Source: Sphingopyxis sp. UBA6723 (lineage in GTDB: Bacteria > Pseudomonadota > Alphaproteobacteria > Sphingomonadales > Sphingomonadaceae). From it: 64,000 nt of DNA. Positions 17,389 to 25,821 of the stretch are shown in pieces. Within the stretch, counting starts at the first letter, position 1. Every line of letters starts with the position of its first letter. Location of the stretch: the NCBI RefSeq assembly GCF_002454115.1, contig NZ_DKIH01000009.1, positions 219,198-283,197 on the forward strand. The letters are read 5' to 3'. The notes beneath the pieces were generated by a model. It did not search any database, was not told where the DNA came from, and worked only from the letters and a program-made list of their open reading frames with translations. The position numbers and the translations under genes were made by a program.

Positions 17389-17715
17389 TCATTTCCTCAT
17401 GTCAGGGGGACAGAAAAGTTCGGCGAGCGTTTCGATCACGCGCATCGCGGCGGGATCGTCGAGCCGGTAGAACACCGCCTGCCCCTCGCGCCGCGTCGCG
17501 ACGATGCCTTCGGTGCGGAGCAGCGCGAGATGCTGTGACAGCGCCGATTGCGACAGGCTGACGTGCGACTGAATATCGCCCACAGCCATTTCGCCGTCGG
17601 CTAGCTGGCAGAGGATCATCAGCCGTTTTTCATTGGCAAGGAGGCGGAGGAGCGTCGCAGCGCGCCCGGCGCTTTCTTCGAACAGGCGGAGGTCAAAGCG
17701 GGTCAGATCGAACAT
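17389..17715 (-). CDS. bigR: ArsR-family persulfide sensor (BigR/SqrR type)
   Basis: A 108-residue winged-helix repressor. The recognition helix is in SLSQSALSQHLALLR (about 53-67) and the wing in REGQAVFYRL. Cys36 (MILCQL) and Cys102 (ELFCPP) are 66 residues apart, matching the Cys pair that BigR and SqrR use to sense hydrogen persulfide by a tetrasulfide link; no metal-binding CxC of classic ArsR is seen. It heads the minus-strand operon with the rhodanese, DoxX and TSUP genes, and faces the persulfide dioxygenase across the operator region. Confidence 0.88.
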   Translation of the reverse strand: MFDLTRFDLRLFEESAGRAATLLRLLANEKRLMILCQLADGEMAVGDIQSHVSLSQSALSQHLALLRTEGIVATRREGQAVFYRLDDPAAMRVIETLAELFCPPDMRK

Positions 17716-17726
17716 GGCGTCAATAT

Positions 17727-17757
17727 ATTAGTTGATTCTAATTTAGCAATCCCTAAT
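17727..17757. promoter_or_regulatory. two tandem palindromic operators (probable BigR sites)
   Basis: In the 64-bp divergent gap two copies of a 16-bp palindrome lie with centres 15 bp apart: ATTAGTTGATTCTAAT (17727-17742) and TTTAGCAATCCCTAAT (17742-17757), both of the form TTAG-N6-CTAA. They are enclosed by an outer pair, ATATATTAG (17723-17731) and CTAATATAT (17753-17761). The AT-rich palindrome is the kind of site ArsR-family BigR proteins bind, so one protein pair could repress both directions. Confidence 0.7.
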
Positions 17758-17779
17758 ATATGTGCAAAGGAGATTTTCC

Positions 17780-18655
17780 ATGACCGCCGAATCCCCGCGC
17801 CCCGACGTCACCGGCTTTTTCGACGCCGCAACCAATACGATCAGCTATATCGTTGCCGATCCGGCTACCGGCACAGCGGCGATCGTCGATCCGGTGCTCG
17901 ATTTCAGCCAGCGCGACGGTCGCACCTCGACCGCCGGGGCCGACCGGCTGCTCGCGGAAATCGAAGCGCGCGGTCTGCATCTTGCCTATGTGCTCGAAAC
18001 CCACGCCCACGCCGACCATCTGACCGCGGCGCATCACATCCATGAACGCACTGGCGCACCGATTGTCATTGGCCGCCATATCGGCGACGTGCAGCGCATC
18101 TTTGCGCCGCTGTTTGCCGCGGACGACGTCACGCCCGACGGCGGCGCCTTTTCGCGGCTGGTCGACGAAGGCGACACGCTGCCGCTGGGCGAACTCACGA
18201 TCGGCGTGATCCACACGCCGGGCCACACCCCCGCCTGCGTGACCTACACGATCGGCGATGCCGCCTTTGTCGGCGATACGCTGTTCCAGCCCGACTATGG
18301 TACCGCGCGCGCCGACTTTCCCGGCGGCGACGCGGCGACGCTCTATCGGTCGATCCGCAAGATTTTTGCCCTGCCCACGGACACGCGCGTCTTTACCTGT
18401 CACGATTACCCGACCCAGGATCGCAGCGAGCCCGAATGGGAATCGACCGTCGCCGAGCAGCGCGCCGCCAACGTCCATGTCCATGACGGGGTCAGCGAAA
18501 CCGATTTCGTCGCGATGCGCAGCGCGCGCGACAAGGGTTTGGCGGCGCCGCAGCTGATCCTGCCGTCGTTGCAGGTCAACATTCGTGCCGGCGCACTGCC
18601 GCCGATCGAAGCCGATGGACGTCGCTATCTGCGCATCCCGCTCGATACGATCTGA
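17780..18655 (+). CDS. persulfide dioxygenase-like metallo-beta-lactamase-fold protein (Blh/ETHE1 type)
   Basis: A 291-residue MBL-fold enzyme. The motif THAHADHL (near residue 75) and the later His residues in HTPGHTPACV and CHDY fit the single-iron site of ETHE1-type enzymes, which oxidise glutathione persulfide to sulfite. Other family segments are FVGDTLFQPDYGTARADFP and PTDTRVFTCHDY. ATG at 17780 follows AAAGGAG; an in-frame GTG at 17762 lies inside the operator zone and is unlikely. Divergent from bigR, hence probably co-regulated by the same operators. Confidence 0.88.
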   Translation: MTAESPRPDVTGFFDAATNTISYIVADPATGTAAIVDPVLDFSQRDGRTSTAGADRLLAEIEARGLHLAYVLETHAHADHLTAAHHIHERTGAPIVIGRHIGDVQRIFAPLFAADDVTPDGGAFSRLVDEGDTLPLGELTIGVIHTPGHTPACVTYTIGDAAFVGDTLFQPDYGTARADFPGGDAATLYRSIRKIFALPTDTRVFTCHDYPTQDRSEPEWESTVAEQRAANVHVHDGVSETDFVAMRSARDKGLAAPQLILPSLQVNIRAGALPPIEADGRRYLRIPLDTI

Positions 18656-18724
18656 TCCGCACCAACGCGCTTGAGTCGTCCGCGGTGCTGCGCCAAGGTT
18701 GCGCGTAAAGCGGGAGAGCGGAGC

Positions 18725-20197
18725 ATGGCCGAAAAAATCATCGTTATCGACGAGGGGACAACCTCGACCCGCACGATGCTCTTTGCCGCCGACGGGACGT
18801 CGTTGGGCAGCGCGCAGCGCGAATTTCAGCAGCATTATCCCGGCCCCGGGCTCGTTGAGCATGATGCGGTAGAAATCTGGGAGGCCACGCTCGCCTGCAC
18901 CCGCGCGATGATCACCAAGGCCGGGGGGGCCGACCAGGTCGCCGCCATCGGCATTACGAACCAGCGCGAGACGATCGTGTTCTGGGATCGATCGACCGGC
19001 GAACCGCTGGCGCCCGCGATCGTGTGGCAGGACCGCCGCACTGCCGCCGACTGCGCGGCGCTGAAGGACGCAGGGCATGAGGCAGCGGTGCAGGCGATCA
19101 CCGGCTTGCTGCTCGACCCCTATTTTTCGGGCAGCAAGATCGGCTGGGCACTGAAACACTGGCCGCAGCTGCGCGAGGCGGGCGATCGGCTCGCGGTCGG
19201 GACGATCGAATCCTATCTGGTCTATCGCCTGACCCGCGGGGTGCATGTCAGCGATGCGACCAACGCGTCGCGGACCTTGCTGATGGATATCAACGGCGCG
19301 GGCGGCTGGGACGCGGGACTGTGCGATCTGCTGGGCGTACCGATGGGGCTGCTTCCTGAAATCACCGGATGCACCACGACCGTCGGCGCGACCGATCCTG
19401 AGCTGTTCGGCGGCGCGATCCCGATCTGCGGCATGGCGGGCGATCAGCAGGCGGCGACGATCGGCCAGGCGTGCCTGTCGCCCGGGCAAACCAAGGCGAC
19501 CTTCGGCACCGGCGCCTTCATCCTGTCGGCGAGCGGGACCACGCGGCCGATATCAAAGAACCGGCTGCTGGCGACCGTGCTGGTGCAGGAGGGTGATGTC
19601 CGTTCCTATGCGCTGGAAGGATCGGTGTTCGTCGCGGGCAGCCTGATCAAATGGCTGCGCGACGGGATCGGACTGCTCGCCAATGCGGGCGAGAGCGAGG
19701 GGCTGGCGCGCTCGGTCGCCGACAATGGCGGGGTCTATCTGGTCCCTGCCCTTACCGGGCTCGGTGCGCCGCACTGGCGGCCCGATGCGCTCGCCGCGAT
19801 CTCGGGGCTGAGTTTCGCGAGCACCAAAGCGCATGTCGCGCGCGCCGCGCTCGAGGCGCAGGCGTACCAGGCGCATGACCTGAAATCGGCCTTTGCCGCG
19901 GATGGCGTCGATTGGGCGGACTTGCGCATCGATGGGGGGATGGCGGCAAACGACTGGATGGCGCAGGATCTGGCCGACATGCTGGACCTGACCGTCGAGC
20001 GGCCCGATTTTGTGGAAAGCACCGCGTTGGGCGCCGCGATGCTCGCCGCGACCGGCGCCGGTCTCTACCCCGATCTGGCGAGCGCGGCCAAGGCGATGCG
20101 CGGCACGGCAACGCGCTTCACATGCGCGCTGGACGCCGACAAACGCAAAACGCGCCTTGCCGGGTGGCAAAGCGCGCTTGCAAAGGTTTTAACCTAA
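18725..20197 (+). CDS. glpK: glycerol kinase
   Basis: Phosphorylates glycerol to sn-glycerol 3-phosphate with ATP. The 490 residues match the family. FGGY-kinase features: DEGTTSTRTMLF at the start, NQRETIVFWDRSTGEPL, AIVWQDRRTA (catalytic region), GMAGDQQAATIGQ, KATFGTGAF and the ATP-site segment RIDGGMAANDWMAQ. ATG at 18725 follows GGAGAGCGGA; an upstream in-frame start at 18671 would add 18 odd residues. No glpF or glpD neighbour is seen; a paired-hairpin repeat follows 3 bp after the stop. Confidence 0.95.
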   Translation: MAEKIIVIDEGTTSTRTMLFAADGTSLGSAQREFQQHYPGPGLVEHDAVEIWEATLACTRAMITKAGGADQVAAIGITNQRETIVFWDRSTGEPLAPAIVWQDRRTAADCAALKDAGHEAAVQAITGLLLDPYFSGSKIGWALKHWPQLREAGDRLAVGTIESYLVYRLTRGVHVSDATNASRTLLMDINGAGGWDAGLCDLLGVPMGLLPEITGCTTTVGATDPELFGGAIPICGMAGDQQAATIGQACLSPGQTKATFGTGAFILSASGTTRPISKNRLLATVLVQEGDVRSYALEGSVFVAGSLIKWLRDGIGLLANAGESEGLARSVADNGGVYLVPALTGLGAPHWRPDALAAISGLSFASTKAHVARAALEAQAYQAHDLKSAFAADGVDWADLRIDGGMAANDWMAQDLADMLDLTVERPDFVESTALGAAMLAATGAGLYPDLASAAKAMRGTATRFTCALDADKRKTRLAGWQSALAKVLT

Positions 20198-20200
20198 AGC

Positions 20201-20322
20201 CCCTCCCCTTCAGGGGAGGAGTTGGGGTAGGGGTCGCGATCTGCGCAACACCCGAATGCCCACCCCGCTGCGACTAGCGAACAAGTTCGCAAGTCTCGCT
20301 GCCCCTCCCCTAAAGGGGAGGG
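20201..20322. repeat. paired-hairpin repeat (CTCCCCTTCAGGGGAG family), copy 2
   Basis: Same architecture as 7344-7468: an outer hairpin at each end (CTCCCCTTCAGGGGAG and CTCCCCTAAAGGGGAG) and a shared inner block (CCCACCCCGCTGCGACTAGC and AAGTCTCGCTGCCCCTCCCC). The variable middle contains GCGAACAAGTTCGC in place of the other copy's AGC..GCT palindrome. It separates convergent glpK and rpmE and may serve both as a 3' hairpin. Confidence 0.8.
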
Positions 20323-20332
20323 CGAATTAGAC

Positions 20333-20560
20333 TTAGCGCTTGAGGGTCAGACCACCAAAGCGCTTGTTGAACTTGGCAACTTGACCCGCCGCGTCGAGCA
20401 TACGGCCATTGCCGCCGGTCCACGCCGGATGCGCGGTGGGGTCGATTTCGAGCGTCATCGTGTCGCCCTCTTTGCCCCAGGTCGAGCGCGTCTGATATTC
20501 GGTGCCATCGGTCATCTTGACCGTGATCATGTGGTATGCGGGGTGAATGTCTTGTTTCAT
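20333..20560 (-). CDS. rpmE: 50S ribosomal protein L31
   Basis: A 75-residue L31. The start MKQDIHPAYHMITVKMTDG and the end NKRFGGLTLKR are family signatures. It lacks the zinc-binding cysteines of the C+ type, as in other sphingomonad L31 proteins. ATG at 20560 is preceded by AGGAGCTTAAGAC. It stands alone between glpK and fabZ. Confidence 0.92.
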   Translation of the reverse strand: MKQDIHPAYHMITVKMTDGTEYQTRSTWGKEGDTMTLEIDPTAHPAWTGGNGRMLDAAGQVAKFNKRFGGLTLKR

Positions 20561-20670
20561 GTCTTAAGCTCCTGTGCCGCTGGTTACCGACCAGCGGGCG
20601 CGAGTCTGTGCGTCCAGGGACGCGAAGGTGCGGCCTTTAGTGGCCAAGTTGAAAAAATGCAACACCAACC

Positions 20671-20759
20671 CCGTTCGCCCTGAGCTTGTCGAAGGGCTGT
20701 CCTTTTCGTCGGCAACGTCAAAAGGAAGAACGGTGCTTCGACAAGCTCAGCACGAACGG
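20671..20759. repeat. palindromic intergenic repeat (CCGTTCGCCCTGAGC family)
   Basis: The arms CCGTTCGCCCTGAGCTTGTC and GACAAGCTCAGCACGAACGG pair with small interruptions around an inner CCTTTTCG...AAAGGAAG stem. Located between rpmE and fabZ. Only one copy was found in the window. Confidence 0.75.
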
Positions 20760-20772
20760 AATATGGGGTGGC

Positions 20773-21252
20773 TCAATCTGTCGGCGGGTCGGCGATCATC
20801 GCGGTGAACTGGCACTCGGCTGCGAGCACCCCATCCAGCATCGCCTTGCCTTCGAAACGGCAGACGCTGCGCTTGGCCTGGATGATCGTCGCATGCAGGT
20901 CGAGCAGGCAGCCGGGTTCGACCGGCTTCCTGAACTTCGCGCCGTCGATCGCCATGAAGTAGACGAGCTTGCCGGTCCCGGCGAGCCCCATCGATTCGAT
21001 CGCTAGGACGCCAGCGGCCTGCGCCAGTGCCTCGACGATCAAGACGCCGGGCATGATCGGTCGGCCAGGAAAATGCCCCTGGAAAAAGGGCTCGTTCATC
21101 GTCACCGCCTTGACCGCGTGGATCGAGGTATCGGGGACAATCGACACAACCCGATCGACAAGCAGCATCGGATAACGGTGCGGCAGCAGCGTCAGGATCC
21201 GGCGGATGTCCACCGGTCCCAGCGCCCCTGCCGCTTTATCCCCGTCGGTCAC
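20773..21252 (-). CDS. fabZ: 3-hydroxyacyl-[ACP] dehydratase
   Basis: Dehydrates beta-hydroxyacyl-ACP in type II fatty acid synthesis. 159 residues from a GTG at 21252. The hot-dog fold catalytic residues lie in NEPFFQGHFPGRPIMPGVL (His) and LIVEALAQ (Glu); PHRYPMLLVDRV is the family start. The frame is open further upstream, inside ompH, but with no sensible N-terminus. It starts 4 bp after the ompH stop. lpxD, which sits between skp and fabZ in most Gram-negatives, is absent here. Confidence 0.93.
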   Translation of the reverse strand: MTDGDKAAGALGPVDIRRILTLLPHRYPMLLVDRVVSIVPDTSIHAVKAVTMNEPFFQGHFPGRPIMPGVLIVEALAQAAGVLAIESMGLAGTGKLVYFMAIDGAKFRKPVEPGCLLDLHATIIQAKRSVCRFEGKAMLDGVLAAECQFTAMIADPPTD

Positions 21253-21256
21253 GATA

Positions 21257-21949
21257 TTAGCGGGTCGTCGGTGCGGTGCCGGTGGGCGCCGGTGCGGCGG
21301 GCGTTGCGCCCGGCTGTCCGGCACGAGCGGCGTCCATCAGCTGCTGGTTGCGCTGCTGAACGAGCTGACCCGGCTGATAACCGGCGGGAACCGCGGTCGA
21401 CACCGTCGGGAGGAGGCGGTTGAGTTCGGCGATGACGGCGTCGGTGATATCAACATTGTTTTCGCGCGCCAGCACGGCATCGGGGTTGAGCAGCAGGTCG
21501 ATCTTGCGCGCCGTCATCGCGGCACGAATCGCTTCGTTCATGCGCACGCTGATCTGGTCTTCGACATAAGCAATGGCGAGCTCGACCGGACGGCCAATTT
21601 GGCCGAGTTCGGTTTGCGCCGCCTGACGCTTGTTCTGCACGGCTTGGCCGGCCGCCTGCAGCGCCGCTTGGTTCTGCGGCGTCTTGCGCGACTCTTCGTT
21701 ATATTTGGCGATCAGGACGTTGATTTCGGCCTGCAGCGTCTGGCCGCGCGACTGCTGCTGGTCGATCTGCGCCTTGTAGGTCGTTTCGATCTGCTGCGAG
21801 GCAACGGTGAAAGCGTTCGAGCGCGCGGCAGCGACGCGGACGTCGGCGACGGCAACCGCCTTGGCCTGCGCGGCGGCCGGGACGGCCATGATCGGCGAAA
21901 CCGACAGCGTGGCGACGGCGAGCGCCGAGGCGATAAGAATGTTCTTCAT
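21257..21949 (-). CDS. OmpH/Skp-family periplasmic chaperone
   Basis: A 230-residue periplasmic protein. The signal peptide covers residues 1-28 (cleavage near AAAQA). A long helical region (about 50-140, rich in Gln, Ala, Glu) corresponds to the Skp tentacles, which hold unfolded outer membrane proteins on the way to BamA. The C-terminal 50 residues are Gln/Pro/Ala-rich and longer than in E. coli Skp. Its ATG overlaps the bamA stop by one base (TAATG), so the two are coupled. Confidence 0.9.
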   Translation of the reverse strand: MKNILIASALAVATLSVSPIMAVPAAAQAKAVAVADVRVAAARSNAFTVASQQIETTYKAQIDQQQSRGQTLQAEINVLIAKYNEESRKTPQNQAALQAAGQAVQNKRQAAQTELGQIGRPVELAIAYVEDQISVRMNEAIRAAMTARKIDLLLNPDAVLARENNVDITDAVIAELNRLLPTVSTAVPAGYQPGQLVQQRNQQLMDAARAGQPGATPAAPAPTGTAPTTR

Positions 21950-24615
21950 TAGAATTGAGTTCCTACGTTGAATGAAAAGCGTTTTGTATCATCACCCTCT
22001 TCTTTGCGAAGGGCGTAAGCGAAGTCGATCCGGAAAGGACCGAAGGGCGAGTTCCAGTTGACCCCGGCGCCGATCGAAACGCGTGGCATCCAGGTATCGC
22101 CGAAGAAGCGTTCCTCGAACGGAGCAAGGTTGGACGTCGTACCGGTCGGACAGTATTGATACTGGGTTTCGACCGCACCCGAGACTGGGTTTATATTCGA
22201 CCCGAATGTCACCGCCGATGTCGCCGAGTTGCGGCAGAGATTCTTGGCCAGACCATCGGAGGGATCGGTAAAGGTTGCCAACGTCGTCAGTTCGGGCCTG
22301 CGGACGCTGAACACCGAACCGACGTCGAGGAACACCGACGGCCGCAAGCCCAGCTCTTTCGCGCCGGTACCCAGCGGGATATCGACTTCGATCCGGCCCT
22401 GATAATAAGCGCGGCCACCCAGCGCATCGTCGATCTGACCGCGATTGCCGTCGGTTTCCGTGACCACGATCGGGTTGGCGGGGTCGGTATTGTCCACCGA
22501 ATAGCGGATCACGCGCGGACCCACGCCGCGAATGTCAAAGCCGCGCATCTGCGGTTCGCCGAGGAAGAAGCGATCAGTCAGGCGGACCTTGTCACTGCCC
22601 GGGTTCGGCGCGCTGCCAAAGGGGAAAATATAGCCGCCTTCCGCGGAGATGTTGAGGATGAAACGGCTGCCTAGGTTGAAATGTTTGGACGCATTGACCC
22701 GGGTCTTTACATATTTGACGCTGCCGCCCAGGCCCGCAAAATCTTGGCTGAGCGACAGCGACTGGCCGCGGGTCGGGCGGATGCGGTTATCGCGATCGTC
22801 ATAGGCCAGCGTGTAGCCGACAAGCGAGGTCGTGCGTTTGCCGATCGCATCGCAAAGATAACGCCCTGCGATGAACGGGTCGCACTGATCGCCAAAGAAA
22901 TAGGTGCCACGGTCGAGCGTGACATCGTCATAGTTCAGGCTGTAGCGCGCGAAGAAGGACATGAATTCGGTGAGCGGCACCCCGGCGTTGAGCTGGAAAC
23001 CGGTCGTCACCTGCTCGAACGTCGTCCGGCGGTCGTTGTCGATGAAGTTGAACGAATTCAAATCGCGGCGATAGACGCTGCCGCCGACCGAGATATTGCG
23101 ATCGAACAGATAGGGCTCGGTAAACCCAAGCTCGACCGATTTCGAATAGCTCGAATAATTGACCGATGCCTGGAGTTGCTGGCCGAGGCCGCGGAAGTTG
23201 CGCTGGCGGATCGATGCCTGGAGCAAGAAATTCTCGATCGACGAGAAACCGGCCGACAGCGACAATTCGCCGGTCGGCTTTTCCTGGACATTGGTTTCCA
23301 GAATGATGCGGTCGGGGGCGCTGCCCTCCTTACGCTCGATTTCCAGATTTTCCTGGAAATAGCCGAGGCTGTTCAGGCGGTTTTCGGTGCGCTTGATGCC
23401 AAAGCTGTTGAACGCGTCGCCTTCATTCAGGCGGAATTCGCGGCGCACCACCTTGTCATGGGTCAGCGTGTTGCCGTTGACGTCGATGCGCTCGACATAG
23501 GTACGCGGGCTTTCGGCGACGTTGAAGGTGATCTGCATCGTCCGCGTTTCGGGGTCGCGGCGGAATTCGGGGTTGATGTCGGCGAAAGCGTAACCGAACA
23601 GGCCGGCAGTCTCGCTCAGGCTTTCGACCGTATCCTCGACCAGCTTGGCGTCGTACCAATCGTCCTTCTTCATCGGCAGCAGCGTCTTCAGCATTTCGGG
23701 CTGGAAGTCGCGCAGTTCGCTCTTCACGTCGATGTCGCCGAATTTATAGCGCTCGCCTTCCTCGACGACGTAGGTGATGATGAAGTCCTGCTTGTTGCTG
23801 GTCAGCTCGGCCACCGCCGAAATGACGCGGAAATCGGCATAGCCGTTCTGCAGGTAGAACAGGCGCAGCTTCTGCTGGTCATAGGCCAGGCGATCGGGGT
23901 CGTAGCTGGTGTTCGACGACAGGATCGTCAGCAGCCCCGACTCCTTGGTCGCCATTTCATCTTTCAGGTCGCCGTCGCTGAACTTCTCGTTACCAAGGAT
24001 GCTGATCTGGCGAACCTTCGACTTCGGCCCTTCGTTGATTTCGAACACCACATCGACGCGGTTCTGGTCGAGCGAGACCATCTTGGGCTCGACGGTCGCT
24101 GCGAAGCGGCCCTGACGCTTGTACAGCTCGATGATGCGCGCCACGTCGGCGCGGACTTTTGAGCGGGTGAAGATCTGGCGCGGCGCGAGCTTGATCTCGG
24201 GGCGGATCTTGTCTTCCTTCAGGCGCTTGTTGCCCTCCAGAATGACGCGGTTGATCACCGGGTTTTCGGTAACCTCAATCGTCAGTGCACCATTGTTGTC
24301 GGTGATCTGGAAATCCTTGAACAGCTCGGTCGCAGCGAGATCCTTGAGGGCCTGATCGAGAATCGACCGGTCGTAAGTCTGACCCACGCGCAAACGCAGG
24401 TACGACAGGATCGTCTGCGCCTCCAGCCGCTGGTTGCCGACCACGGTGATCGACTGGACGGTGGTCGCGGTTGGGGCCGCTTCACCTGCGGGCGCCGGCA
24501 CAGTCGGCGGGGCAACCTGCTGCGCCATCACCGGCGCCGAGAGCATCGTTCCTGCCAAAAGGAAGGCCGACAGCTGTGTCCGCGCCGAGAATTTGTGTGA
24601 AGCCACGCTGTTCAT
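21949..24615 (-). CDS. bamA: outer membrane protein assembly factor BamA
   Basis: The 888-residue Omp85 core of the BAM complex, which inserts beta-barrels in the outer membrane. A signal peptide ends near residue 35 (APVMAQQ). Five POTRA domains follow (about 55-430; the first starts with SITVVGNQRLE). The barrel begins around residue 450, with the lid-lock region of loop 6 (DRFFLGEPQMRGFDIRGVGP) and the C-terminal strand ending FSFNVGTQF, a typical BAM signal with final Phe. ATG at 24615 was preferred to an upstream TTG at 24642 because it starts the signal peptide. Confidence 0.96.
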   Translation of the reverse strand: MNSVASHKFSARTQLSAFLLAGTMLSAPVMAQQVAPPTVPAPAGEAAPTATTVQSITVVGNQRLEAQTILSYLRLRVGQTYDRSILDQALKDLAATELFKDFQITDNNGALTIEVTENPVINRVILEGNKRLKEDKIRPEIKLAPRQIFTRSKVRADVARIIELYKRQGRFAATVEPKMVSLDQNRVDVVFEINEGPKSKVRQISILGNEKFSDGDLKDEMATKESGLLTILSSNTSYDPDRLAYDQQKLRLFYLQNGYADFRVISAVAELTSNKQDFIITYVVEEGERYKFGDIDVKSELRDFQPEMLKTLLPMKKDDWYDAKLVEDTVESLSETAGLFGYAFADINPEFRRDPETRTMQITFNVAESPRTYVERIDVNGNTLTHDKVVRREFRLNEGDAFNSFGIKRTENRLNSLGYFQENLEIERKEGSAPDRIILETNVQEKPTGELSLSAGFSSIENFLLQASIRQRNFRGLGQQLQASVNYSSYSKSVELGFTEPYLFDRNISVGGSVYRRDLNSFNFIDNDRRTTFEQVTTGFQLNAGVPLTEFMSFFARYSLNYDDVTLDRGTYFFGDQCDPFIAGRYLCDAIGKRTTSLVGYTLAYDDRDNRIRPTRGQSLSLSQDFAGLGGSVKYVKTRVNASKHFNLGSRFILNISAEGGYIFPFGSAPNPGSDKVRLTDRFFLGEPQMRGFDIRGVGPRVIRYSVDNTDPANPIVVTETDGNRGQIDDALGGRAYYQGRIEVDIPLGTGAKELGLRPSVFLDVGSVFSVRRPELTTLATFTDPSDGLAKNLCRNSATSAVTFGSNINPVSGAVETQYQYCPTGTTSNLAPFEERFFGDTWMPRVSIGAGVNWNSPFGPFRIDFAYALRKEEGDDTKRFSFNVGTQF

Positions 24616-24687
24616 CCCGAAAAAATAACTCAAAAGCGACAAACCCGCCTGACCGCGGGCTCGCGCGCACTCCCTGCCCCAGACTCG

Positions 24688-25821
24688 CTAGCCAATCAAG
24701 CGCGCGATCCCGTCCCACAGGCCCAATGAGCCCAAATCGTTGAAAGTCACGACCAGCATCAGCGTGACGACCGCCGCAAAGCCGAATCGGAACGCCCATT
24801 CCTGCACCTGCGGCGGCGCGGGGCGGCGCCGGATCGCTTCATAGGCGTAGAAAAGCAGATGACCACCATCGAGCATGGGCAATGGCAAGAGGTTGATGAA
24901 CCCCAGATTGATGGAAATCAGCGCCGTAAAGAATATCAGCGAGGCAATTCCCAGCGTCGCCGCCTGCCCGGAAATTTCGGCAATCTTGACCGGCCCGTTC
25001 ATGTCCTTGATCGACCGCCGCCCGGTCAGAAACTGCCCCAGCACTTCGCCGGTCTGCCTTATGATCTGCCAGGTCTGGCGCAGGCCGACGGCCGGGGCTT
25101 CGAGCAGCGATACGGACTGCAATTGGGCTGGCGGCGGCTCAAGACCGATGATCGCGCGTTCATATTCGTTACCGAACGGATCTTTTTCTTTGACCAGCCG
25201 CGGGGTCAGCGCGATCACCCGCTCGCTGCCACCGCTCATGATGCGGACCTGCATCGCTTCGCCCGGGCGGTGCGCAACCGCCATCGGAATATCGCCGAAC
25301 ACGGCGATCGGGCGGCCGTCGATTTCGACAATGCGGTCGCCGGGGCGCAGCCCTGCGGTGGCGGCGGCGGACCCGGCCGCGATCCCGCCGGCGACCGGCG
25401 GCGTCACCGGCGTGCCGCCGACCCAAGCAAAACCGGCGAGAATGAGGATGGCGAACAGGAAATTGGTCACCGGCCCCGCCGCCACGATCAGCGACCGCTT
25501 CCACACCGGCTGGGCGGGAAAGGTGTGCGATCTCTGTTCGGCGGGCAGCTGCTGCCATTCGGCGTCGGGCTGGCTCACTGCGTCGCGGTCGCCCGCAAAC
25601 TGGACATAGCCACCCAACGGCAGCCAGCCGATCTTCCATTCGGTGCCACGCTTGTCGGTCCAGCTGACGATTTTCCGCCCAAAGCCGATCGAGAAGGTGT
25701 CGGACTTTACCCCGCACCAGCGCCCGACGATATAATGGCCATATTCGTGGACAAAGACCAGCGGGCCGAGAACCAGCAGAAAAGCGAGGATGGTAAAAGC
25801 GAAACCGGGGGTCTCAAGCAT
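24688..25821 (-). CDS. rseP: site-2 protease RseP
   Basis: An inner-membrane M50 zinc protease of 377 residues that cleaves anti-sigma factors and signal peptides within the membrane. HEYGH (near residue 26) and LDGGHL (near 315) supply the zinc ligands. One PDZ domain lies between (IAAGSAAATAGLRPGDRIVE near 150); E. coli RseP has two. Four membrane helices. ATG at 25821 lies inside the end of dxr (8-bp overlap). A position between dxr and bamA is standard. Confidence 0.94.
   Translation of the reverse strand: MLETPGFAFTILAFLLVLGPLVFVHEYGHYIVGRWCGVKSDTFSIGFGRKIVSWTDKRGTEWKIGWLPLGGYVQFAGDRDAVSQPDAEWQQLPAEQRSHTFPAQPVWKRSLIVAAGPVTNFLFAILILAGFAWVGGTPVTPPVAGGIAAGSAAATAGLRPGDRIVEIDGRPIAVFGDIPMAVAHRPGEAMQVRIMSGGSERVIALTPRLVKEKDPFGNEYERAIIGLEPPPAQLQSVSLLEAPAVGLRQTWQIIRQTGEVLGQFLTGRRSIKDMNGPVKIAEISGQAATLGIASLIFFTALISINLGFINLLPLPMLDGGHLLFYAYEAIRRRPAPPQVQEWAFRFGFAAVVTLMLVVTFNDLGSLGLWDGIARLIG

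Noticed and set aside
20201..20322. Simple bidirectional terminator between glpK and rpmE
   Set aside because: The same 120-bp architecture occurs between astA and astB inside an operon, and there is no U-tract, so it is better described as a dispersed repeat that may have secondary terminator function.
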